Made by a program: the position numbers and the translations under genes
Assembly (NCBI RefSeq): GCF_000176015.1
Contig: NZ_ACYY01000006.1
Coordinates: 1 to 64,000 of the forward strand
Direction: 5' to 3'
DNA: 64,000 bases
Origin: Rhodobacter ferrooxidans
Lineage (GTDB): Bacteria; Pseudomonadota; Alphaproteobacteria; Rhodobacterales; Rhodobacteraceae
The notes under the pieces: generated by a model
Database searches by the model: none
Seen by the model: the letters and a program-made list of their open reading frames with translations, nothing else
Told to the model about the DNA's origin: nothing
Part shown: positions 55,660 to 64,000 of the stretch, in pieces
How positions within the stretch are numbered: position 1 is the stretch's first letter
Layout of the letters: the number at the start of each line of letters is the position of its first letter

Positions 55660-56024
55660 GCCGGAACCACCTTGCCGCCGCCCGTCTGCCAGGCCGAAAA
55701 GCCGCCCAGATTGTAGACCTCGCCGTAACCCAGGGCCAGCATCGCCTGCCCCGCCGCCTGGCTGCGCGCGCCCGACAGGCAATACAGCACCACCGGCTTG
55801 TCCACCGACAGGCCCTTGGGGCAATCGGGGGCCTTGGGGTCGGCCTTCAGCTTGATCAGCGACAGCGGAATGTGCAGCGCCCCCTTGGCCTTGCCGGTGG
55901 CGCGCACCTCGGCCACCTCGCGCACGTCGATCAGCGTCACCTCGCCCTTGGCAACACGCGCCACGGCATCGGCCGGGGCAATGGGCTGGACCTTGGGACC
56001 GGAGGATTTCAGGAAGGAAAACAT
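55656..56024 (-). CDS. Rhodanese-like domain protein
   Basis: 122 residues, one rhodanese domain (about 20-115) with active-site Cys in VVLYCLSGARSQAAGQ. TLIDVREVAEVRATG begins the fold and VYNLGGFSAWQTGGG ends it. It would transfer sulfane sulfur; partner unknown. The active-site loop CLSGARS is the small loop of sulfurtransferases rather than Cdc25 phosphatases. Confidence 0.92.
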   Translation of the reverse strand: MFSFLKSSGPKVQPIAPADAVARVAKGEVTLIDVREVAEVRATGKAKGALHIPLSLIKLKADPKAPDCPKGLSVDKPVVLYCLSGARSQAAGQAMLALGYGEVYNLGGFSAWQTGGGKVVPA

Positions 56025-56162
56025 GGGGCAGCGTCCTTTGATGCGGCGTCTGGGGCCGGAATGGCGATTTCACATTCATATACTTGAATTTATTGAGGAT
56101 GCAACCGCCGCAGACGCCGGGGCGCGAAGAAATCGGTGGATTTCTACCTTTTTGCAACCTAA

Positions 56163-56177
56163 GTTCATTCATTGTTC
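56163..56177 (+). promoter_or_regulatory. LexA (SOS) box before uvrA
   Basis: GTTC-ATTCATT-GTTC, an exact match to the alphaproteobacterial direct repeat GTTC-N7-GTTC, 65 bases before the uvrA ATG. Indicates DNA-damage induction. Confidence 0.85.
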
Positions 56178-56242
56178 ACGTTTACGCATTGGAGACTCCC
56201 GGCGCTTCGCCTATGTATCCGGGGTCCGAACGGGGTGGTGGC

Positions 56243-59104
<2,862 letters not shown>

Positions 59105-59106
59105 CG

Positions 59107-59141
59107 CCGCCCCTTGGGGGCATCGAGCCCCCGCGGGGCGG
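59107..59141 (+). terminator. GC-rich hairpin after uvrA
   Basis: CCGCCCC, TT, GGGGGC, ATCGA, GCCCCC, GC, GGGGCGG: a 13-bp stem with a 2x2 internal loop, starting 3 bases after the uvrA stop. No T-run. Confidence 0.6.
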
Positions 59142-59183
59142 GTTGGTGCTGTGCTTTCGAGGGGTATCCCTGCCGTGAGGTTG

Positions 59184-59221
59184 GTGCCTCCGGCGGGGAT
59201 ATTTTCAAACAGATGAAGGGG
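59184..59221 (+). repeat. Intergenic GGGATATTT repeat, short form, copy F
   Basis: GTGCCTCCGGCGGGGATATTTT then CAAACAGATGAAGGGG, between the convergent uvrA and DUF2892 genes, ending 6 bases before the latter's stop. Confidence 0.8.
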
Positions 59222-59227
59222 TTGGCG

Positions 59228-59431
59228 TTATTTCTTCATCGGGCAGGTGGACATGCCCAGCAGCGAATAGGCCGGGCAGGTGGACATCAGGCCGGTGGCC
59301 AGCGGCACGACGCCGATCAGCAGAAGCCAGTGCCAGGCGCCGCCGGTGGTGAAGAAATAGGCGGCCAGCAGGGCGATGCCCACCACGATGCGCAGGACGC
59401 GGTCGATGCCGCCGACATTGGTTTTGAACAT
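59228..59431 (-). CDS. DUF2892 (YgaP-type membrane domain) protein
   Basis: 67 residues from ATG 59431. Begins MFKTNVGGIDRVLRIVVG and has two TM helices (GIALLAAYFF and WLLLIGVVPLATGLM), then CPAYSLLGMSTCPMKK with two cysteines. This matches the stand-alone YgaP membrane domain, often associated with rhodanese or sulfide genes. Function unproven. The Crp/Fnr gene lies upstream on the same strand, 118 bases away. Confidence 0.88.
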   Translation of the reverse strand: MFKTNVGGIDRVLRIVVGIALLAAYFFTTGGAWHWLLLIGVVPLATGLMSTCPAYSLLGMSTCPMKK

Positions 59432-59549
59432 TTGGGGTCTTCCTTCTGGTGAGGCCCCGGGTGGCGCAGGGCCATCCGCAGGCGGGTGCATGGGAAGAGC
59501 ATAGGCCGATTGTGTGGCGGTGTCTGTGACAGGGTCACGCAAGGCGCGA

Positions 59550-60239
59550 TCAATCGGCGGCGTCGGTCTCGGCCAGGCGGCGCAGGGCGGCGGGATTGGT
59601 CAGCCGCACCCGGCCACGGTCGGTTTCGACCCAGCCGCGGCGGGCGAAACTGTCAAGGCGGCGCGAGATCACCTCGCGCGCGGTGCCGATGCGGGCGGCA
59701 AGGTCGGCCTGGGTGGCATGCACCTCGTCGTTCTGCGCCAATTCCAGCAGCACCGCCGCCAGACGGCTTTCGACCCGCTGGAAGGCGACCCGTTCCAAGA
59801 GTTGCATCATGCCCTGCATCCGGGCGGCAAAGGCGCGGAACACGAAGCTGCGGAACGGTGCTGCACGGTCCATCAGGTTCAGGAACAGGCTGCGCGGGAT
59901 CATCACCAGATCGCAGTCGCTGGCGGTGATCGCCTCGCCGGTGTAGTCCTCGCCGCCCATCAGACCCAGCGTGGTCTGCACGCAGCTTTCGCCGGGCTCG
60001 ACACCGTAGAGCAGGATTTCCCTGCCGGTGGGACCGGTCAGGAACACCTCGATCCGGCCCGACAGCACCACCGAAAAGCCGGTGGCGGCATCGCCGGGGC
60101 GGAACAGCGTCTTGCCCTTGGGCAGGTGCATCACCGGCAGGGCGTCAAGGCCTGCGCGCAATTCGCGCGGCAGGCCGGTCAGCCCGGCGCGGGCGGTCCA
60201 GCCGTTCTGCGGGCTTTTGGGGTCGGGGGTATGGGTCAT
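59550..60239 (-). CDS. Crp/Fnr-family transcriptional regulator
   Basis: 229 residues. N-terminal cyclic-nucleotide-like domain (about 35-145): LPKGKTLFRPGDAATGFSVVLSG, then GREILLYGVEPGESCVQTTLGLMG. C-terminal winged HTH (about 170-215): ATQADLAARIGTAREVISRRLDSFARRGWV. No cluster of N-terminal cysteines like FNR, so it does not look like an oxygen-sensing Fe-S FNR. The neighbouring DUF2892 gene may be its target. Effector unknown. Confidence 0.92.
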   Translation of the reverse strand: MTHTPDPKSPQNGWTARAGLTGLPRELRAGLDALPVMHLPKGKTLFRPGDAATGFSVVLSGRIEVFLTGPTGREILLYGVEPGESCVQTTLGLMGGEDYTGEAITASDCDLVMIPRSLFLNLMDRAAPFRSFVFRAFAARMQGMMQLLERVAFQRVESRLAAVLLELAQNDEVHATQADLAARIGTAREVISRRLDSFARRGWVETDRGRVRLTNPAALRRLAETDAAD

Positions 60240-60283
60240 GCGGCATCATAGCGCGAAACCGCCCGGGTAGAAGCGGCAAAGCG

Positions 60284-60308
60284 GCGGCAGGGCGGGGCAC
60301 CCTGCCGC
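60284..60308 (-). terminator. Hairpin after mmsA
   Basis: GCGGCAGGG/CCCTGCCGC, 9-bp perfect stem with a 7-base loop, 7 bases past the mmsA stop on the minus strand. Confidence 0.6.
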
Positions 60309-60314
60309 AGGCGT

Positions 60315-61814
60315 TCACTCCATCGGTTTGAAGTTCAGGCTGGCGCCTTCCTTGATGCCGGAGGGCCAGCGCGAGGTGATGGTTTTGGTGCGGGTGTAAA
60401 AGCGGAAGCTGTCGGGCCCGTGCTGGTTCAGGTCGCCAAAGCCGGATTTCTTCCAACCGCCAAAGGTGTGATAGGCCAGCGGCACCGGGATCGGCACGTT
60501 GATGCCGATCATGCCGACATTGATGCGATGGGCGAAATCGCGGGCGGTGTCGCCGTCGCGGGTGAAGATGGCGGTGCCGTTGCCGTATTCGTGGTCCATG
60601 GCATAGCCGATGGCTTCCTCGTAGGTTTTGGCGCGGACGCAGGACAGCACCGGGCCGAAGATTTCCTTGCGGTAGATATCCATGTCGGTGGTGACGTGGT
60701 CAAAGAGGTGCGGGCCGATAAAGTAGCCATTTTCATAGCCTTGCAGGGCGAAGTTGCGACCGTCCACCACCAGTTCGGCACCCTGGGCGATGCCGGTTTC
60801 CACCAGCCGCAGGATGTTGGCCTTGGCGGCAGCCGTCACCACCGGGCCATAGTCGATGTCGTTTCCGGCGGTGTAGGGGCCGACTTTCAGCTTTTCGATG
60901 CGGGGGATCAGCTTGGCGATCAGGGCGTTGGCGGTTTCCTCGCCCACCGGCACCGCGACCGAGATGGCCATGCAGCGTTCGCCCGCAGCACCATAGCCCG
61001 CGCCCACCAGCGCGTCGGCGGCAAGGTCAAGGTCGGCGTCGGGCATGATGATCATGTGGTTCTTGGCGCCGCCAAAGCACTGCACCCGCTTGCCGTTGGA
61101 ACAGCCGCGGCCATAGATGTACTCGGCGATCGGGGTCGAGCCGACAAAGCCGATGGCGGCGATGGTCGGGTTGTCGAGGATGGCATCGACCGCTTCCTTG
61201 TCGCCGTTGACCACTTGCAGCACGCCGTCGGGAAGGCCGGCTTCCTGCATCAGTTCGGCCAGCATCAAGGGCACCGAGGGATCGCGTTCCGAGGGTTTCA
61301 GGATGAAGGCATTGCCGCAGGCCAGTGCGGGGCCCATTTTCCACAACGGGATCATGGCGGGGAAGTTGAAGGGGGTAATTCCGGCAGCAACGCCAAGCGG
61401 TTGGCGCATGGAATACATGTCGATGCCGGGGCCGGCGCTGTCGGTGAACTCGCCCTTCAGCAGCTGCGGCGCGCCGATGCAGTATTCGATCACTTCCAGC
61501 CCGCGCTGGATATCGCCCTTGGCGTCGGGGATGGTCTTGCCATGCTCGCGGGAAAGCGCCTCGGCCAGCTTGTCCATGTCGCGGTTCAAGAGTTGCACGA
61601 AGGCCATCATCACCCGGGCGCGGCGCTGCGGGTTGGTGGCGCCCCATTTCACTTGGGCGCGGGCGGCATCGGCCACCGCGGCGTCAAGCTCGGCCTTGGA
61701 GGCCAGCGGCACCCGCGCCTGCACCTCGCCCGTCGCCGGGTTGAAGACATCGGCAAAGCGGCCCGAGCTGCCCTTGACGTGCTTGCCGTTGATCCAGTGG
61801 CTGAGTTCCTGCAT
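60315..61814 (-). CDS. mmsA: Methylmalonate-semialdehyde dehydrogenase (CoA-acylating)
   Basis: 499 residues from ATG 61814 with GGGAGAA upstream. Converts methylmalonate or malonate semialdehyde to propionyl- or acetyl-CoA in valine, inositol or beta-alanine breakdown. Family pieces: SHWINGKHVKGSSGRFADVFNPATGEVQ, ITPFNFPAMIPLWK, FVGSTPIAEYIYGRGCSNGKRVQCFGGAKNH, and catalytic Cys in GERCMAISVAVP. The C-terminus KSGFGDLNQHGPDSFRFYTRTK is characteristic. A divergent LysR gene probably regulates it. Confidence 0.95.
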   Translation of the reverse strand: MQELSHWINGKHVKGSSGRFADVFNPATGEVQARVPLASKAELDAAVADAARAQVKWGATNPQRRARVMMAFVQLLNRDMDKLAEALSREHGKTIPDAKGDIQRGLEVIEYCIGAPQLLKGEFTDSAGPGIDMYSMRQPLGVAAGITPFNFPAMIPLWKMGPALACGNAFILKPSERDPSVPLMLAELMQEAGLPDGVLQVVNGDKEAVDAILDNPTIAAIGFVGSTPIAEYIYGRGCSNGKRVQCFGGAKNHMIIMPDADLDLAADALVGAGYGAAGERCMAISVAVPVGEETANALIAKLIPRIEKLKVGPYTAGNDIDYGPVVTAAAKANILRLVETGIAQGAELVVDGRNFALQGYENGYFIGPHLFDHVTTDMDIYRKEIFGPVLSCVRAKTYEEAIGYAMDHEYGNGTAIFTRDGDTARDFAHRINVGMIGINVPIPVPLAYHTFGGWKKSGFGDLNQHGPDSFRFYTRTKTITSRWPSGIKEGASLNFKPME

Positions 61815-61846
61815 GGCGTTCTCCCAATGCGTTGGCAGCACTATAG

Positions 61847-61898
61847 TCTTGCAATAATGCCCGACAAAGGCGCAAGATTTCAAAAAGGTTTTGCAAAA
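61847..61898. promoter_or_regulatory. mmsA/LysR divergent region with two dyads
   Basis: TCTTGC (61847-61852) and GCAAGA (61872-61877) form an inverted pair, and TTTTGCAAAA (61889-61898) is a perfect palindrome 14 bases before the LysR ATG. Candidate LysR binding sites in a 98-base divergent gap. Confidence 0.45.
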
Positions 61899-61912
61899 AC
61901 GCAGGTATCGGG

Positions 61913-62803
61913 ATGGATTGGGATGACTTGCGGCTGTTCCTGGCGGTGGCGCGGGCGGAAAGCCTGTCCGGCGCGGGCAAGGCGCTGAAGTTGGACCCGG
62001 CGACGCTGGGGCGGCGGATTGCGCGGCTGGAGCAGGGGCTGGCGGCGCGGCTGTTCGTGAAAAGCCCGCAGGGCTATGCGCTGACGGAAGCCGGGCAGCG
62101 CTTGCTGGTGCATGCCGAGCGCGCCGAGGCGGCGATGGCGGGGGCGGCCGAGGAACTGCGCGGCGTGCCGGGCAGCCTGACCGGGCAGATCAGGATCGGC
62201 GCGCCGGATGGTTGCGCCAACTACCTGCTGCCGCAGGTGCTGGCGGCGATCTGCGATGGCAATCCGGGGCTGGAGGTGCAGATCGTGGCGCTGCCCCGCG
62301 TCTTCAACCTGTCGAAACGCGAGGCCGATCTGGCAATTGCGGTCAGCCGCCCCGAGGCAGGCCGCCTGACGGTGCAGAAGCTGACCGATTACCACCTGCA
62401 TCTGGCGGCCTCGCGCGGCTATCTTGAGGCCCATGGCGCGATTGACAGCCCCGCCGATCTGCGCGGGCGGCGGATGATCGGCTATATCCCCGACATGATC
62501 TTCGACAAGGAACTGGATTATCTGGCCGAGATCGGCGTGGCGCATGTGCCGCTGGCCTCGAACTCGGTGTCGGTGCAACTGAACTGGCTGCGCCACGGCG
62601 CGGGGGTGGGGGTGGTGCATGACTTCGCGCTGCCAGCCGCCCCCGAACTGGTGCGGCTGATCCCCGACCAGATCAGCCTGACCCGTGCCTTCTGGCTGAT
62701 CCGCCATGCCGATGATGGCAGGGTCGAACGGCTGAACCGCTTTGCCGATCTGCTGGCGCAAGGGCTGCGGCGCGAGGTGGTGCGGCTGGAAGCCTTGGCT
62801 TGA
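61913..62803 (+). CDS. LysR-family transcriptional regulator
   Basis: 296 residues. N-terminal winged HTH (about 1-60): DWDDLRLFLAVARAESLSGAGKALKLDPATLGRRIARLEQGL. The effector-binding domain covers about 90-290 and includes IRIGAPDGCANYLLPQVLAAI. The His/Asp-rich DYHLHLAASRGYL is in the ligand lobe. It is divergent from mmsA across 98 bases, a classic LysR arrangement, so mmsA is its likely target. Confidence 0.93.
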   Translation: MDWDDLRLFLAVARAESLSGAGKALKLDPATLGRRIARLEQGLAARLFVKSPQGYALTEAGQRLLVHAERAEAAMAGAAEELRGVPGSLTGQIRIGAPDGCANYLLPQVLAAICDGNPGLEVQIVALPRVFNLSKREADLAIAVSRPEAGRLTVQKLTDYHLHLAASRGYLEAHGAIDSPADLRGRRMIGYIPDMIFDKELDYLAEIGVAHVPLASNSVSVQLNWLRHGAGVGVVHDFALPAAPELVRLIPDQISLTRAFWLIRHADDGRVERLNRFADLLAQGLRREVVRLEALA

Positions 62804-62857
62804 CAGAAAAACATATATGGCAGACCCTTCATTGATCAGACGCGGGAGGTGCTGCCG

Positions 62858-63292
62858 ATGCTGGTTAAACAGATCCTGACCTCGAAACACGACGATCAGG
62901 TGGCCACCGTGCCACCCGGCACGACCATGGCGCAGGTGGTGGGGCTTTTGGCCGACAAGCGGATCGGCGCGCTGGTGGTCTCATCCGACGGGGTGGCGGT
63001 GGCGGGCATCGTGTCGGAACGCGACGTCGTGCGCGAACTGGCGCGGCGCGGGCCGGGCGTGCTGCGGATGCCGGTGGAAAGCCTGATGACCACGCGGGTG
63101 GTGGGTTGCGGTCTGCAAGATCGTGCCAACGACGTGCTGGAGCAGATGACCCGCGGCCGGTTTCGCCACATGCCGGTGCTGGAGGGCGGGCGGATGGTCG
63201 GGCTGATCTCGATCGGCGATCTGGTCAAGGCGCGGCTGGCGGAACTGTCAATGGAGGTCGATGCGCTGGAAGGCATGATCAAGGGGTTCTGA
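62858..63292 (+). CDS. CBS-domain protein
   Basis: 144 residues from ATG 62858 with GGGAGG 8 bases upstream (GTG 62849 possible). Two CBS motifs: about 10-65 (VATVPPGTTMAQVVGLLADKRIGALVV) and about 75-135 (VGCGLQDRANDVLEQMTRGRFRHMPVLEGGRMVGLISIGDLV). Such pairs bind adenosine ligands (AMP, ATP, SAM, NAD). Stand-alone CBS proteins of this kind regulate other enzymes; the target is unknown. coaD starts 81 bases later. Confidence 0.92.
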   Translation: MLVKQILTSKHDDQVATVPPGTTMAQVVGLLADKRIGALVVSSDGVAVAGIVSERDVVRELARRGPGVLRMPVESLMTTRVVGCGLQDRANDVLEQMTRGRFRHMPVLEGGRMVGLISIGDLVKARLAELSMEVDALEGMIKGF

Positions 63293-63373
63293 TAATGCTG
63301 CGCCGCGGCACTTTCACCCTTGCCAATCGCCGCGCCGTCCTGTTGCGTGGCACCGGGCAATCATGGAGCAGAC

Positions 63374-63865
63374 ATGCGCATCGGTCTTTACCCCGGCACT
63401 TTCGATCCGGTGACGCTTGGCCATGTGGACATCATCCAGCGTGCCATGCAGCTGGTCGATCGGCTGGTGATCGGCGTGGCGATCAACCGCGACAAGGCTC
63501 CGCTGTTCAGTCTGGAAGAACGGGTGGCCATGGTGCAGGCCGAATGTCAGGGCATCATCGCCAAGACCGGCGGCGAGATTCTGGTGCATCCGTTCGAGAA
63601 CCTGCTGATCGACTGCGCCCGCGATGTCGGTGCCGGGATCATCATCCGCGGCCTGCGGGCGGTGGCGGATTTCGAATATGAGTTCCAGATGGTCGGGATG
63701 AACCGCGCGCTGGATTCCAGCATCGAGACGGTGTTCATGATGGCCGACGCGCGCAGGCAGGCGATTGCCTCGAAACTGGTGAAGGAAATCGCGCGCTTGG
63801 GCGGCGATGTGTCGAAATTCGTCACACCCGCGGTACAAGAGGTGCTGCGGGCCAAGTTCGCCTGA
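63374..63865 (+). CDS. coaD: Phosphopantetheine adenylyltransferase
   Basis: 163 residues. It makes dephospho-CoA from 4'-phosphopantetheine and ATP. IGLYPGTFDPVTLGHVDII carries the (T/H)xGH nucleotidyltransferase motif, IIIRGLRAVADFEYEFQM is the second conserved block, and SKLVKEIARLGGDVSKFV the third. GGAG lies 5 bases before ATG 63374. Convergent with the truncated gene at the window edge. Confidence 0.96.
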   Translation: MRIGLYPGTFDPVTLGHVDIIQRAMQLVDRLVIGVAINRDKAPLFSLEERVAMVQAECQGIIAKTGGEILVHPFENLLIDCARDVGAGIIIRGLRAVADFEYEFQMVGMNRALDSSIETVFMMADARRQAIASKLVKEIARLGGDVSKFVTPAVQEVLRAKFA

Positions 63866-64000
63866 TCAGCCGCGGCCATAAACCGCCTGCCAGGCGATGC
63901 GATGGGCGTCGCCTGTGTAGATGCCAAGGTCAAGCGCCACGTCCAGCGGCAGCCGGGCAATCTCGTTACGGGTGTGCAGATAGCGCGCACGGTTGCGGGC
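63866..64000 (-). CDS. 3' end of an unidentified small gene, truncated by the window
   Basis: 44 residues are visible on the minus strand, ending VALDLGIYTGDAHRIAWQAVYGRG, with the stop one base past coaD. The segment YLHTRNEIARLPLDVALDLGI resembles the helical motif of DUF1127-type small proteins (TRxEL..L...LADLGI), but that is a weak match. Composition and codon use fit real coding sequence. The start lies beyond base 64000. Confidence 0.6.
   Translation of the reverse strand, partial: ARNRARYLHTRNEIARLPLDVALDLGIYTGDAHRIAWQAVYGRG

Overview
The window looks like a chromosomal segment of a Rhodobacteraceae alphaproteobacterium (Rhodobacter/Gemmobacter/Tabrizicola-like; genus not resolved). 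Support comes from the very high GC content, a C4-pathway 5-aminolevulinate synthase closely resembling Rhodobacter HemA, the yajC-secD-secF-Mth938-ccmABCDG order, the amidase-mrcA-prfB order, a GTTC-N7-GTTC LexA box before uvrA, a release factor 2 gene without the programmed frameshift, and several family-typical intergenic repeats. I see no phage, IS element, integrase or CRISPR array. Most of the segment is housekeeping.

Layout. 1-3.8 kb: end of an OmpA-domain protein, an XdhC-family protein, infC (apparently starting at ATA) and a small Ala-rich anchored protein. 3.8-8.5 kb: assimilatory sulfur operon on the minus strand (DUF2849, sulfite reductase, APS-type reductase, DUF934, then fpr) with a divergent Lrp/AsnC regulator. 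8.5-16 kb: a P450/EamA exporter pair, tpiA, two Fe-S assembly genes, an acyltransferase, ssb, a lytic transglycosylase and serS. 16-22.5 kb: protein export (yajC, secD, secF) followed by cytochrome c maturation (ccmA, B, C, D, G).

22.6-31.2 kb is the most distinctive block: an apparent eight-gene operon of an SDR dehydrogenase, a PotABCD-type ABC importer, a HisD-like dehydrogenase whose histidinol-site residues are changed, a zinc alcohol dehydrogenase and an APH-fold kinase. The SDR + HisD-like + Zn-ADH trio matches the hpsO/hpsN/hpsP set for 2,3-dihydroxypropane-1-sulfonate (DHPS) oxidation. Here it is combined with an ABC importer and a kinase, so substrate and pathway end are open.

31.3-64 kb: two tandem tRNA-Asp genes, a GNAT/M20 pair, hemA with a regulator-rich leader, a RodZ-like gene, ispG, a DsbA-like protein, amidase, mrcA, prfB, an orphan radical-SAM maturase, a bactofilin/M23 pair, a peroxiredoxin, a 1103-residue AsmA-like protein, queA, DUF924, lpd, an MFS carrier, a rhodanese, uvrA, DUF2892 with a Crp/Fnr regulator, mmsA with a divergent LysR, a CBS protein, coaD and a truncated minus-strand gene at the window edge.

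Three intergenic repeat families recur: a GGGGATATTT...CAGATGAA element (six copies), a double AT-rich hairpin (two copies) and a CTTCCTGACGGTCG stem (two copies). All functional statements are from reading sequence and recalled family knowledge; no database search was run.
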